Source: Mycobacterium sherrisii (GTDB lineage: Bacteria > Actinomycetota > Actinomycetes > Mycobacteriales > Mycobacteriaceae). From it: DNA of 50,339 nucleotides. Positions 7,309-16,589 of this stretch are shown piece after piece (the first letter of the stretch is position 1; each line of letters begins with the position of its first letter). Below the pieces are notes generated by a model. It saw only the letters and a program-made list of their open reading frames with translations, was not told the DNA's origin and ran no database searches. The stretch covers positions 1-50,339 of the forward strand of contig NZ_LQPT01000038.1 in assembly GCF_002102355.1 (NCBI RefSeq), given 5' to 3'. The translations under genes and the position numbers were made by a program.

Positions 7309-8184
7309 GTGACTGCACAAAACTCGAAAACTGTTGCCGAAGCATCCGGAACGTTCACCTTCGGCGGCGATCTGACCGTCAACCGTCTCGGCTTCGGGGC
7401 GATGCGCATCGTCGGCAAGGGCGTCTGGGGCCCGCCGGCCGATCGCGACGAATGCGTCCGGGTGTTGCGGCGCGCCGTCGAACTCGGGGTGAACTTCATC
7501 GACACCGCGGATTCCTACGGCCCCTACCTCTCCGAGGAGATCATCCGCGAAGCGCTGTACCCCTACGACGGACTGGTGATCGCGACGAAGGCCGGCTTTC
7601 TGCGGACCGGTCCGGACGTCTGGGTCGAGATGGGCTACCCCGCCTACCTGCGCCAGGAATGCGAGATGAGCCTGCGCCGCCTCGGCGTGGACACCATCGA
7701 CCTGTTCCAGCTGCACCGCATCGACCCCAAATGGCCACTGGCCGACCAGCTGGGCGAGCTCGTCAAGCTGAAGCAGGAGGGCAAGATCCGCCACATCGGG
7801 CTCTCCGAGGTCAACGTCGACGAACTGCAGCAGGCGCTGCAGATCACCGAGATCGTGTCGGTGCAGAACATGTACAACCTGTCGGTCCGCCAGGCCGAGC
7901 CGCTGGTCGACTTCGTGACCGAGCAGGGGATCGGCTTTATCCCGTGGTTCCCGCTGGCTGCCGGCCCGCTGGCCGCGCCCGACGGTCCGCTGCAGCGCAT
8001 CGCCGACGACCACCACGCGTCGCCGTCACAGCTGGCGTTGGCCTGGCTGCTCAAGCGTTCTCCGGTGATGCTGCCGATTCCCGGCACGTCAAAGGTCAAG
8101 CACCTGGAGGAGAACGTCGCCGCCGCGGAGATCACGCTGTCCGACGACGAGTTCGAGACCCTGGCGGCCGCCGCAGCCCAGTAA
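7309..8184 (+). CDS. Aldo/keto reductase
   Basis: The GTG start at 7309 gives 291 residues with the AKR (alpha/beta)8 barrel. The catalytic tetrad is visible: Asp and Tyr in DTADSYG, Lys in ATKAGF, and His in LFQLHRID. The NADPH-binding end reads [15 protein letters not shown]. It will reduce carbonyl compounds with NADPH, substrate unknown. It is divergent from DUF1990 and lies 24 bases before the thioesterase gene on the same strand, so the two may be co-transcribed. Confidence 0.9.
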   Translation: MTAQNSKTVAEASGTFTFGGDLTVNRLGFGAMRIVGKGVWGPPADRDECVRVLRRAVELGVNFIDTADSYGPYLSEEIIREALYPYDGLVIATKAGFLRTGPDVWVEMGYPAYLRQECEMSLRRLGVDTIDLFQLHRIDPKWPLADQLGELVKLKQEGKIRHIGLSEVNVDELQQALQITEIVSVQNMYNLSVRQAEPLVDFVTEQGIGFIPWFPLAAGPLAAPDGPLQRIADDHHASPSQLALAWLLKRSPVMLPIPGTSKVKHLEENVAAAEITLSDDEFETLAAAAAQ

Positions 8185-8208
8185 CCGGGCACCCAATACG
8201 GTGTCCTG

Positions 8209-8832
8209 GTGGCCGGCGACCAGCAGCAGCACCCCGGCGGGGGATTCAACCCGCCCGAACCGACGACCAAGGGCGGCCCGGACTACGGCCGCTTCATCGA
8301 CGCGGTACGCAAACTGCAAGACCATGCGCGGGCCGTCGACGCGCCCGACGACGTCATCACCGAGGCCGCCGACACGCTGGAAAAGCTGTCGGCGCTGCTG
8401 AGTCCGTATGACGCCGACGAGTGGGCGTCGCCGTCGGGTCGCCGGATGGACCTACCGGTGCGGGGCAACATCCTCACTGTCCCGATCGAGTCCCGCAAGA
8501 CCGAGGACGGGCGCATCGAGGGCAGCGCCCGGTTCGGCCGCTTCCACCTGGGCCGCAACGGCGCGGTGCACGGTGGTTCGCTGGGGATGCTGTTCGACAC
8601 CGTCCTGGGTCTCACCGCCTCGGTGCTGACCGGCAGCCCGCGCCAGCGCACCGCATACCTGAAGATCAACTATCGCAACATCGTGCCGATCGAAACGGAG
8701 CTGCAGTTCGACGCCGGGGTGGACCGGGTCGAGGGCCGCAAGATCTTCGTGTCCGGCAAGTTGACCGACGGCGACACGTTGCTGACCGAGGCCGACGCGC
8801 TGTTCGTGAAGCTCAAACCCGGCCAGCCGTGA
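8209..8832 (+). CDS. Hotdog-fold (PaaI-type) thioesterase
   Basis: This 207-residue protein from a GTG start has a hotdog domain in its second half. The motif [23 protein letters not shown] contains the HGG and helix residues typical of PaaI/4HBT thioesterases, followed by [14 protein letters not shown]. The N-terminal 80 residues form a polar, helical extension. It probably hydrolyses acyl-CoA; the acyl chain cannot be predicted. It sits just upstream of thrS but ends 118 bases before it, and a promoter-like sequence fills that gap. Confidence 0.85.
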   Translation: MAGDQQQHPGGGFNPPEPTTKGGPDYGRFIDAVRKLQDHARAVDAPDDVITEAADTLEKLSALLSPYDADEWASPSGRRMDLPVRGNILTVPIESRKTEDGRIEGSARFGRFHLGRNGAVHGGSLGMLFDTVLGLTASVLTGSPRQRTAYLKINYRNIVPIETELQFDAGVDRVEGRKIFVSGKLTDGDTLLTEADALFVKLKPGQP

Positions 8833-8845
8833 TCACCCCGGCGGC

Positions 8846-8876
8846 TTGGTCCGGTGCGGGCGCGCCCCGATAGCAT
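8846..8876 (+). promoter_or_regulatory. Possible promoter of the thrS operon
   Basis: TTGGTC at 8846-8851 and TAGCAT at 8871-8876 form a sigma-A-like pair with a 19-bp spacer. They would give a leader of about 70 bases before the thrS ATG. The leader contains a short inverted repeat (GTCCGG 8887-8892, CCGGAC 8900-8905). The assignment is weak because the spacer is long and GC-rich promoters are hard to read. Confidence 0.35.
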
Positions 8877-8950
8877 GGCTTAGATCGTCCGGGATCGATC
8901 CGGACCGCTCGCCGACCGCCCCTCACCTCTACCTTTGGAGACCAACCCCG

Positions 8951-10996
8951 ATGAGCGCCGCCGCCCAACCCGCCCCGATCCGGGTTCCCGCCGGGACTAC
9001 CGCGGCCGCCGCGGTCGGGGAGGCCGGGCTGCCGCGGCGGGGGACGCCCGACGCCATCGTGGTGGTACGCGACGCCGACGGCAAGCTGCGCGACCTAAGC
9101 TGGACGCCCGACGTGGACACCGAGGTCGTGCCGGTCGCGGCCAACACCGAAGAGGGCCGCAGCGTCATCCGGCACTCCACCGCGCACGTGCTGGCCCAGG
9201 CCGTCCAGGATCTGTTCCCGCACGCCAAATTGGGGATCGGGCCGCCGATCGCCGACGGGTTCTACTACGACTTCGACGTGGCCGAGCCGTTCACCCCGGA
9301 GGACCTGACGAAGCTGGAAAAGCGGATGCGCCAGATCGTCAAGGACGGGCAGCTGTTCGACCGGCGGGTCTACGCGTCCAAGGACGCCGCGCGCGCCGAG
9401 CTGGCCGACGAGCCCTACAAGCTCGAACTGGTCGACGACAAGTCCGGCGACCCCGACGTGATGGAGGTCGGGGGTGATGAGCTCACCGCCTACGACAACC
9501 TCAATCCCCGCACCCGCGAACGGGTTTGGGGCGACCTGTGCCGCGGCCCGCACATCCCCACCACCAAGCACATCCCGGCGTTCAAGCTGACCCGCAGCTC
9601 GGCCGCGTACTGGCGAGGTGACCAGAGCAACGCCAGCCTGCAGCGCATCTACGGCACCGCCTGGGAGTCGCAGGAGGCGCTCGACAAGCATCTCGAGCTC
9701 ATCGAGGAGGCCCAGCGCCGCGATCACCGCAAGCTGGGCGTCGAGCTGGACCTGTTCAGCTTCCCCGACGAAATCGGTTCCGGTCTCGCGGTTTTCCACC
9801 CCAAGGGCGGCATCATCCGCCGCGAGCTGGAGGAGTACTCGCGCCGCAAGCACATCGAGGCCGGATACGAGTTCGTCAACACTCCGCACATCACCAAGGA
9901 GCAGCTGTACATCACCTCGGGCCACCTCGAGTGGTACGCCGACGGCATGTACCCGCCCATGCATCTGGACGCGGAGTTCAACGCGGACGGGACGGTGCGC
10001 AAACCCGGGCAGGACTACTACCTCAAGCCGATGAACTGCCCGATGCACCACCTGATCTACCGCTCCCGTGGCCGGTCGTATCGCGAACTTCCGTTGCGGC
10101 TCTTCGAATTCGGCAGCGTCTACCGCTACGAGAAGTCGGGTGTGGTGCACGGACTGACCCGGGTGCGGGGCATGACCCAAGATGACGCGCACATCTACTG
10201 CACCCGCGAGCAGATGCGTGACGAGCTGGCCTCGCTGTTGCGGTTCGTGCTCGACCTGCTGGCCGACTACGGCCTCAACGACTTCTACCTGGAGCTGTCC
10301 ACCAAGGACCCGGATAAGTACTCCGGTTCCGACGAAATGTGGGACGAGGCAACAGAAGTGCTGCGGGAGGTGGCCGAGGCGTCCGGTTTGCACTTCGTTC
10401 CCGATCCTGGCGGCGCGGCGTTCTACGGCCCGAAGATCTCGGTTCAGGTCAAGGACGCGCTGGGGCGCAGCTGGCAGATGTCGACGATCCAGCTCGACTT
10501 CAACATGCCGGACCGATTCGAGCTGGAATACACCGCGCCCGACGGGTCGCGGCAGCGGCCGGTGCTGATCCACCGCGCGCTGTTCGGGTCGATCGAGCGG
10601 TTCTTCGGCATCCTCACCGAGCATTACGCCGGCGCCTTCCCGGCCTGGCTGGCGCCGGTTCAGGTGGTCGGCATCCCGGTCGCCGACGATCACGCCAGCT
10701 ACCTGGAACAGGTTGCGGCGCAACTGAAATCGCGGGGAGTCCGGGTGGAGGTCGACACCAGCGACGACCGGATGGCCAAGAAGATCGTCAACCACACCAA
10801 CCTGCGCGTCCCGTTCATGCTGCTGGCCGGGGACCGCGACGTCGAGGCCGGGGCGGTCAGCTTCCGGTTCGGCGACCGCACCCAGATCAACGGCGTGCCC
10901 GTCGACGCGGCCGTCGACGCCATCGTGGGGTGGATCGCCGATCGTGAAAACGCTGCTCCGACAGCGGAATTGGTGAAGGTGACCGGCGGTGAGTGA
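8951..10996 (+). CDS. thrS: Threonyl-tRNA synthetase
   Basis: The enzyme charges tRNA-Thr with threonine. From the ATG at 8951 it has 681 residues, near the recalled mycobacterial length. The N-terminal TGS-like part begins [10 protein letters not shown]. The editing domain contains [10 protein letters not shown] with its HxxxH motif. The class II core shows the zinc ligands: Cys in MNCPMH (C363), His in [11 protein letters not shown], and His in [10 protein letters not shown]. Class II motif 3 is [10 protein letters not shown]. The anticodon-binding domain ends the protein. The ATG is chosen because the preceding open frame adds only low-complexity sequence. Its stop overlaps the start of the HIT-family gene, so it leads the PIM-lipid operon. 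Confidence 0.97.
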   Translation: MSAAAQPAPIRVPAGTTAAAAVGEAGLPRRGTPDAIVVVRDADGKLRDLSWTPDVDTEVVPVAANTEEGRSVIRHSTAHVLAQAVQDLFPHAKLGIGPPIADGFYYDFDVAEPFTPEDLTKLEKRMRQIVKDGQLFDRRVYASKDAARAELADEPYKLELVDDKSGDPDVMEVGGDELTAYDNLNPRTRERVWGDLCRGPHIPTTKHIPAFKLTRSSAAYWRGDQSNASLQRIYGTAWESQEALDKHLELIEEAQRRDHRKLGVELDLFSFPDEIGSGLAVFHPKGGIIRRELEEYSRRKHIEAGYEFVNTPHITKEQLYITSGHLEWYADGMYPPMHLDAEFNADGTVRKPGQDYYLKPMNCPMHHLIYRSRGRSYRELPLRLFEFGSVYRYEKSGVVHGLTRVRGMTQDDAHIYCTREQMRDELASLLRFVLDLLADYGLNDFYLELSTKDPDKYSGSDEMWDEATEVLREVAEASGLHFVPDPGGAAFYGPKISVQVKDALGRSWQMSTIQLDFNMPDRFELEYTAPDGSRQRPVLIHRALFGSIERFFGILTEHYAGAFPAWLAPVQVVGIPVADDHASYLEQVAAQLKSRGVRVEVDTSDDRMAKKIVNHTNLRVPFMLLAGDRDVEAGAVSFRFGDRTQINGVPVDAAVDAIVGWIADRENAAPTAELVKVTGGE

Positions 10997-11570
10997 GCAG
11001 GGCAGCGTCGACCACAGCGAGGACACCATCCTCGACACGGGGGTCGGCGAGCGTGACCACCTGCAACGGTTGTGGACGCCGTACCGGATGACGTATCTGG
11101 CCGAAGCGCCGATGAAGCGCGACCCCAATTCGTCGGGCAAGACCGAGCAGCCGTTCACCGACATTCCGCAGCTGCCCGACGAGGACGGCCTGGTGGTGGC
11201 CCGCGGCGAGCTCGTCTACGCCGTGCTCAACCTCTACCCGTACAACCCTGGGCACCTGATGGTGGTGCCGTACCGGCGGGTATCGGAACTCGAGGACCTG
11301 ACCGAGGCCGAAAGCGCGGAGCTGATGTCCTTCATCCAGAAGGCGATTAGGGTCATCAAGAACGTGTCCCGTCCGCACGGCTTCAACGTCGGCCTGAACC
11401 TGGGAGCCTCCGCGGGCGGGTCGCTGGCCGAACACCTGCACGTGCACGTGGTGCCGCGCTGGGGTGGTGACGCGAACTTCATCACCATCGTCGGCGGTTC
11501 GAAGGTGATCCCGCAGTTGCTGCGCGACACCCGGGAGCTGCTGGCCACCGAGTGGGCAAAACAACCGTGA
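10989..11570 (+). CDS. HIT-family diadenosine tetraphosphate (Ap4A) phosphorylase
   Basis: This 193-residue protein begins at a GTG inside the last codons of thrS. The histidine-triad motif is [10 protein letters not shown], with the catalytic central histidine. The ortholog in this position in M. tuberculosis (Rv2613c) was characterised as an Ap4A phosphorylase, which cleaves Ap4A to ATP and ADP. Aminoacyl-tRNA synthetases make Ap4A as a side product, so coupling to thrS is sensible. The N-terminal [11 protein letters not shown] is typical of the subgroup. Confidence 0.9.
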   Translation: MSEQGSVDHSEDTILDTGVGERDHLQRLWTPYRMTYLAEAPMKRDPNSSGKTEQPFTDIPQLPDEDGLVVARGELVYAVLNLYPYNPGHLMVVPYRRVSELEDLTEAESAELMSFIQKAIRVIKNVSRPHGFNVGLNLGASAGGSLAEHLHVHVVPRWGGDANFITIVGGSKVIPQLLRDTRELLATEWAKQP

Positions 11571-11582
11571 GTTGCGGCACCG

Positions 11583-11612
11583 ACCATGAGTGACCATGAG
11601 TGACGATGAGTA
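11583..11612 (+). repeat. Triple 10-bp tandem repeat at the pgsA1 start
   Basis: Three near-identical copies of ACCATGAGTG run from 11583 to 11612, the last ending in A rather than G. Each holds an ATG (11586, 11596, 11606). The first two ATGs open five-codon frames, MSDHE and MSDDE, that end at TGA 11601 and TAA 11611. The third is the pgsA1 start. The 10-bp period puts each ATG in a different frame. Confidence 0.85.
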
Positions 11613-12271
11613 AGGCGCCGTTTTTGTCCCGGGCCGCGTTCGCCCGCCTGACCAGCCCGACGGCCAGGGTGCTGCTGCGGCTGGGTCTGACACCCGACGC
11701 GGTCACCATCCTGGGCACCGTCGCGACGGTGGCGGGGGCGGTGACGCTGTTCCCACTGGGCGAGCTGTTCGCCGGCGCGTGCGTGGTCTGGTTCTTCGTG
11801 CTGTTCGACATGGCCGACGGGGCGATGGCCCGGGAACGCGGCGGCGGCACCCGGTTCGGCGCGGTCCTCGACGCCACCTGCGACCGCATCAGCGACGGCG
11901 CGGTATTCGGCGGGCTGCTGTGGTGGACCGTCTTCGGTCTGCACGACAAACCGCTGGCCGTCGCGACGCTGATCTGCCTGGTGACCTCCCAGGTGATCTC
12001 CTACATCAAGGCCCGGGCGGAGGCCAGCGGACTAGGCGGCGACGGCGGCCTGATCGAACGGCCCGAACGGCTGATCATCGTGCTGGTCGGCGCCGGCATC
12101 TCGGACCTGCCCGGCATCGCCTGGCCACCTGCGCTGCCCATCGCGATGTGGGTGCTGGCGGCCGCCAGCGTCCTCACCTGCCTGCAGCGGCTACACACGG
12201 TGCGCACCTCGACCGGGGCGCGGGACACCCTGCCACCCACCCCGGGCGGCGACGGAACGGAACAGCCGTGA
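11606..12271 (+). CDS. pgsA1: Phosphatidylinositol phosphate synthase (CDP-alcohol phosphatidyltransferase)
   Basis: The membrane enzyme joins CDP-diacylglycerol with inositol phosphate, the first step to phosphatidylinositol, PIMs, LM and LAM. The 221-residue protein has about six hydrophobic helices and the full family motif DMADGAMAR followed by GAVLDATCD, which binds metal and CDP. The ATG at 11606 matches the conserved MSK-x-PFLSRAAFAR start. The GTG at 11600 in frame adds two residues. It overlaps patA by four bases (GTGA), so both are translationally coupled. Confidence 0.95.
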   Translation: MSKAPFLSRAAFARLTSPTARVLLRLGLTPDAVTILGTVATVAGAVTLFPLGELFAGACVVWFFVLFDMADGAMARERGGGTRFGAVLDATCDRISDGAVFGGLLWWTVFGLHDKPLAVATLICLVTSQVISYIKARAEASGLGGDGGLIERPERLIIVLVGAGISDLPGIAWPPALPIAMWVLAAASVLTCLQRLHTVRTSTGARDTLPPTPGGDGTEQP

Positions 12272-13218
12272 TCGCCACACCGACGGGACTGAAAGCGCTT
12301 GCGGCGCCCGGCCGCCTGGTGACCACCACCGCGACCGACTGGGCCTACGCCGCCGGCTGGATGGCGGTGCGGGCGGTCCCGGAGTTCGCCGCGCGCAACG
12401 TGTTCGACGCCGGGGCGCGCTACGCGGCCCGCGGCGGCGGCCCCGATCAACTCCGCAAGAACCTGGCCCGGGTGCTCGGTGTCGCGCCGGCGCAGCTGCC
12501 CGATCGCCTGATGCGCGACTCGCTGGCCTCCTACGCCCGCTACTGGCGAGAGGCGTTCCGGTTGCCCTCGATGGACCACCGGGTACTGGCCCGCCGGATC
12601 GACGAGACCTTCCAGGGCGCCGACAATCTCGACGCGGCCCTGGCCGAGGGGCGCGGCGCCGTGCTGGCGCTGCCGCACAGCGGCAACTGGGACATGGCCG
12701 GGGTGTGGCTGGCCCAGACCCGCGGCACCTTCACCACCGTCGCCGAGCGCCTCAAACCCGAGTCGCTGTACCGGCGTTTCATCGCCTACCGGGAAAGCCT
12801 CGGCTTCGAAGTGCTGCCGTTGTCCGGTGGTGACCGGCCGCCCTTCGAGGTGTTGTGCGAACGGCTGCGCGCCAACCGGTCGGTCTGCCTGATGGCCGAG
12901 CGCGATCTGACCCGCACCGGGGTGCAAGTCGACTTCTTCGGCGAGCCCACCCGGATGCCGGCCGGCCCGGCCAAGCTGGCGATCGAGACCGGGGCCGCGC
13001 TGCTGCCGGCGCACTGCTGGAACGAGCCCGACGGCTGGCGGGTGCGGATCCATCCGCCGCTGGACTGCTCGAGTGGCGACGTCGCCGGCATCACCCAGAT
13101 GCTGGCCGACCAGTTCGCGGCCAACATCGCCGCCCATCCCGAAGACTGGCACATGCTGCAGCCACAATGGCTGGCCGACCTGTCCGACGAGCGGCGCGCC
13201 CGGCTGGAGCAATCCTGA
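12268..13218 (+). CDS. patA: PIM acyltransferase PatA
   Basis: The enzyme acylates the 6-position of the mannose on PIM1/PIM2 at the inner membrane face. Counting from the GTG at 12268 it is 316 residues, the recalled length of the M. tuberculosis protein. The HxxxxD acyltransferase motif appears as HSGNWD. The second acidic motif is in CLMAERDLTRTG, and the lipid-A-acyltransferase-like domain covers most of the protein. It is flanked by pgsA1 and pimA with 4-base and 1-base overlaps. Confidence 0.95.
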   Translation: MIATPTGLKALAAPGRLVTTTATDWAYAAGWMAVRAVPEFAARNVFDAGARYAARGGGPDQLRKNLARVLGVAPAQLPDRLMRDSLASYARYWREAFRLPSMDHRVLARRIDETFQGADNLDAALAEGRGAVLALPHSGNWDMAGVWLAQTRGTFTTVAERLKPESLYRRFIAYRESLGFEVLPLSGGDRPPFEVLCERLRANRSVCLMAERDLTRTGVQVDFFGEPTRMPAGPAKLAIETGAALLPAHCWNEPDGWRVRIHPPLDCSSGDVAGITQMLADQFAANIAAHPEDWHMLQPQWLADLSDERRARLEQS

Positions 13219-14342
13219 TGCGGATCGGCATGGTCTGCCCGTACTCGTTCGACGTTCCGGGCGGGGTGCAATCGCATGTCCTGCAATTGGCGGCGGTGAT
13301 GCGCGCCCGCGGCCACGACGTCAGCGTGCTGGCGCCGGCCTCGCCGCACGTCAGCCTGCCCGACTACGTCGTCTCGGCCGGCAAGGCCATCCCGATTCCC
13401 TACAACGGCTCGGTGGCGCGGCTGCAATTCAGCCCGGCTGTGCACGGCCGGGTGCGAAAGTGGCTGCTGCAGGGCGACTTCGACGTCCTGCACCTGCACG
13501 AGCCGAACGCCCCCAGCCTGTCCATGTGGGCGCTGCGGGCGGCCGAGGGGCCGATCGTGGCGACGTTTCACACCTCGACCACCAAATCGCTGACGCTGTC
13601 GGTGTTTCAGGGCGTGCTACGGCCCTGGCACGAAAAGATCATCGGCCGCATCGCGGTCTCGGATCTGGCCCGGCGCTGGCAGATGGAGGCGCTTGGTTCC
13701 GACGCGGTGGAGATCCCCAACGGCGTCGACGTCCCCGCGCTGGCCGCCGCGCCGCTGCTGGACGGCTACCCGCGGCCCGGTAAGACGGTGCTGTTTCTGG
13801 GCCGCTACGACGAGCCGCGCAAGGGGATGGCGGTGCTGCTCGAGGCGCTGCCGCGGGTGGTGGAGCAGTTCCCCGACCTGCAGGTGCTGATCGTCGGTCA
13901 CGGCGACCAGGACGAATTACGGGCCCAGGCGGGCGAATTGGCGCCGCGCATGCGGTTGCTCGGGCTGGTCGACGACGCCGCTAAGGCGTCCGCGATGCGC
14001 AGCGCCGACGTCTACTGCGCGCCCAACGTCGGCGGTGAGAGTTTCGGCATCGTGCTGGTGGAGGCGATGGCCGCCGGCACGCCGGTGGTCGCCAGCGACC
14101 TGGATGCGTTCCGCCGCGTGCTGCGCGACGGCGAGGCCGGCCGGTTGGTGCCGGTCGGCGACGCCGCCGAGCTGGCCGCCGGGCTGATCGAGATGCTCGG
14201 CAACGATGCGCTGCGCGAACGCTACGTGGCGGCCGGAACCGCGGCGGTCGCCCGCTACGACTGGTCGGTGGTGGCCAGCCAGATCATGCGGGTCTACGAA
14301 ACCGTCGCTGGGTCCGGCACCAAGGTCAAGGTGGCCAGCTGA
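13218..14342 (+). CDS. pimA: Phosphatidyl-myo-inositol alpha-mannosyltransferase PimA
   Basis: This GT4-family enzyme transfers the first mannose from GDP-mannose to phosphatidylinositol. The 374-residue protein opens with MRIGMVCPYSFDVPGGVQSH, including the conserved GGV loop. The second Rossmann domain holds GRYDEPRKGM and the EX7E motif ESFGIVLVE that binds the nucleotide sugar. A basic/hydrophobic surface near SVARLQFSP is expected for membrane contact. Its ATG overlaps the patA TGA by one base, and its own stop overlaps the next ATG, so the order pgsA1-patA-pimA-NUDIX is one unit. Confidence 0.97.
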   Translation: MRIGMVCPYSFDVPGGVQSHVLQLAAVMRARGHDVSVLAPASPHVSLPDYVVSAGKAIPIPYNGSVARLQFSPAVHGRVRKWLLQGDFDVLHLHEPNAPSLSMWALRAAEGPIVATFHTSTTKSLTLSVFQGVLRPWHEKIIGRIAVSDLARRWQMEALGSDAVEIPNGVDVPALAAAPLLDGYPRPGKTVLFLGRYDEPRKGMAVLLEALPRVVEQFPDLQVLIVGHGDQDELRAQAGELAPRMRLLGLVDDAAKASAMRSADVYCAPNVGGESFGIVLVEAMAAGTPVVASDLDAFRRVLRDGEAGRLVPVGDAAELAAGLIEMLGNDALRERYVAAGTAAVARYDWSVVASQIMRVYETVAGSGTKVKVAS

Positions 14343-15370
14343 TGGTCTGGCTGATCGCCGCCGTCGTCGTGCTGCTCACCATGCTCGCGCTGATCGGCGT
14401 CTGGGCCGTGCGGACGGCCAACCGGTTGAACCGGCTCAACGTCCGCTACGACCTGTCCTGGCAAGCCCTCGACGGCGCGCTGGCGCGCCGCGCGGTGGTG
14501 GCCCGCGCGGTCGCGATCGACGCCTACCACGGCTCCGCGGCGGGTCATCGGCTTTCGGCGCTGGCCGACGCCGCCGAGCGGGCGCCGAGGCACGCGCGGG
14601 AGAACGCCGAAAACGAACTGTCGGCGGCGCTGGGGATGGTCGACCCCGCGTCGGTGCCGGCCGGGCTGATCGCCGAGTTGGCCGACGCCGAGGCCCGGCT
14701 GCTGCTGGCCCGCCGCTTCCACAACGACGCCGTCCGCGACACCCTGGCCCTGGCCGAGCGGCGCCCGGTGCGCGCCCTGCGGCTCGGCGGAACGGCAAAG
14801 CTACCAAGCTATTTCGAGATCGTCGAGCGTCCGCACGCGCTCGCCGACTCGGGCCACGGCGTGCCCAAACACCGCACCTCGGCGCGGATCGTGTTGCTCG
14901 ACCACAGCGGTGCCGTGCTGCTGCTGTGCGGCTCGGATCCGGCGATCGAGAACGCCCCGCGGTGGTGGATCACGGTCGGCGGCGAGGTGGGGCCGGGTGA
15001 ACGGCTCGTCGAGGCCGCGGTGCGAGAGTTGGCCGAGGAGACCGGGTTACGGGTCGCGCCGGCCGACATGGTCGGGCCGATCTGGCGCCGCGACGAGGTC
15101 TTCGAGTTCAACGGTGCGCTGATCGACAGCGAGGAGTTCTTCTTCGTGTGCCGCACGCAGCGGTTCGAACCCTCCGCCGGCGGGCGCAGCGATCTGGAAC
15201 GCCGCTACATTCACGGCCACCGCTGGTGCGACGCGACCGACGTCGCCGAATTGGCGGCCGCCGGCCAGACCGTGTACCCGCGCCAGCTGGCCGAGTTGCT
15301 GGCCGATGCCATCGGATTGGCCGACAACGCCGCGACGGGCCGCCAGCCACAGCTGCAGTCCATCCGCTGA
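14342..15370 (+). CDS. Membrane-anchored NUDIX hydrolase
   Basis: This 342-residue protein has an N-terminal transmembrane helix (LIAAVVVLLTMLALIGVW), a long helical segment rich in Ala and Arg, and a C-terminal NUDIX domain. The NUDIX box is complete: GGEVGPGERLVEAAVRELAE followed by ETGL. The helical middle resembles LemA-like coiled regions. It is the ortholog by position of Rv2609c. The substrate is unknown; its place after pimA suggests a nucleotide-sugar or lipid-linked pyrophosphate, which is inference. It ends one base before the stop of the convergent PE gene. Confidence 0.88.
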   Translation: MVWLIAAVVVLLTMLALIGVWAVRTANRLNRLNVRYDLSWQALDGALARRAVVARAVAIDAYHGSAAGHRLSALADAAERAPRHARENAENELSAALGMVDPASVPAGLIAELADAEARLLLARRFHNDAVRDTLALAERRPVRALRLGGTAKLPSYFEIVERPHALADSGHGVPKHRTSARIVLLDHSGAVLLLCGSDPAIENAPRWWITVGGEVGPGERLVEAAVRELAEETGLRVAPADMVGPIWRRDEVFEFNGALIDSEEFFFVCRTQRFEPSAGGRSDLERRYIHGHRWCDATDVAELAAAGQTVYPRQLAELLADAIGLADNAATGRQPQLQSIR

Positions 15371-15371
15371 G

Positions 15372-16574
15372 CTAGAACCCGCTCACCGTCCCGTTGACGA
15401 CCAGCGGGGGCAACCCCGCAACCAGCGGATTCGCGACGCCGGCCGTGGCGCCCTGGCCGACGTAACCGGCAACGCTGAGCGGGTTGAGGCCGGGCAGCAG
15501 GCCGGGCGCATAGCCCAGGTCCACGATCGGCTTGAGGAACGGTTGCAGCAAGTCCGCCAACGGGTTTCCGAGGATCGGCAGCATCCGCAGCGGATCCAGC
15601 AGCGGGAGTTGCGCGGTGGGCATGAAATAAAACGTCAGGTTGCCGATCTGGTGCTCAATCGCGGTCGCGACCTGCGCGGCGGACAGGTACGGCATCGTGG
15701 AGTGCAGATTCAGATAGCCGAACAGCGCGTTGACGCTCGACGGCAGCCACAGCGGATGCAACGGGAAATCGGCGATGGCGTCGTACTGCAACGTGAAGAT
15801 CGACGTCAGGTAGGGCGTCGTGAGCGGTGTCGGGAAGCGGAAGCTGCCGAAGCCGGGAATGAAGTGCGTCAGGATGCCGCCCATCGGGTTGTTCGGGTTG
15901 GCCAGCAACACGAAGTTCAATAGGTCGGCATCCGGCCGCAACGCCGCCGGCAGGGCCTGCAGATAGCGCATCTCCAGGCTGGCGATGGTCGCACTCTGCG
16001 AATAACCCACCACCACAACACGATTCCCGGCCGCGGTCTCCGTCATGATCGCGTTGTTGAGTGTGGCGAAGCCCGTGTACACCGACCTGCCGAAGGTTTG
16101 GCTGCCCAGGCCGGTCACCGGCCAGAACTCTTCCGGCGTATGCAAACTCACCAACGTGTAGCCGGGATAGTTCTGGGCCAGATACGCCTGCTCGATCGAC
16201 GTCATGTAGTTCAGATTCGGCGACGGGTTCCCGGTGCCGCCCATGATCAGCGCGATCTTGTTGGACCCGGCAGACGATTGCAGGGCGGCGGCATTGGACG
16301 CCTCGGCTTCGGCGTAGGCGTTTTTCGCGGTGATCAGGGTTTGCACGAACTGGTTGTGGAACAGTTCGGCTTGCGCGCTCAGCGTTTGATACTGCTGAGC
16401 CTGCGCGCCGAGCAGAGCCGCCGCGCGCGCCGACACCGAATCCGTGGCCGGCGGCAGCACCGACGACATGGGGGCCGCCGCGGCCGCGTTCGTCGCCTCC
16501 AGGCTCGCGCCGATGCCCTGCAACTCGTCGGCAGCCGTCGCCATCGCATCGACATCGGTGATCACGAAGGTCAT
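15372..16574 (-). CDS. PE-family protein with C-terminal PE-PPE (alpha/beta hydrolase) domain
   Basis: The N-terminal 90 or so residues form the PE helical hairpin (MTFVITDVDAMATAADELQG). A YxxxE type VII secretion signal is present at Y87-E91 (YAEAE). The remaining 300 residues are a PE-PPE domain, a serine-hydrolase fold with the nucleophile elbow GYSQS (S192) after MGGTGNPSPNLNY. Related PE-PPE proteins are esterases or lipases exported by ESX systems. The gene follows the PPE gene after 15 bases on the same strand, so the two should be made together and form the secreted heterodimer. Confidence 0.92.
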   Translation of the reverse strand: MTFVITDVDAMATAADELQGIGASLEATNAAAAAPMSSVLPPATDSVSARAAALLGAQAQQYQTLSAQAELFHNQFVQTLITAKNAYAEAEASNAAALQSSAGSNKIALIMGGTGNPSPNLNYMTSIEQAYLAQNYPGYTLVSLHTPEEFWPVTGLGSQTFGRSVYTGFATLNNAIMTETAAGNRVVVVGYSQSATIASLEMRYLQALPAALRPDADLLNFVLLANPNNPMGGILTHFIPGFGSFRFPTPLTTPYLTSIFTLQYDAIADFPLHPLWLPSSVNALFGYLNLHSTMPYLSAAQVATAIEHQIGNLTFYFMPTAQLPLLDPLRMLPILGNPLADLLQPFLKPIVDLGYAPGLLPGLNPLSVAGYVGQGATAGVANPLVAGLPPLVVNGTVSGF

Positions 16575-16589
16575 CGGCGTACCGCCTGG

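Noticed and set aside
8833-8950. T-box or attenuator before thrS
   Set aside because: The 118-base leader is too short for a T-box, and the T-box sequence and a terminator hairpin are missing; only a weak 6-bp inverted repeat was found.
9095-11164. 689-codon minus-strand frame
   Set aside because: It is antisense to thrS and the HIT gene with typical shadow composition.
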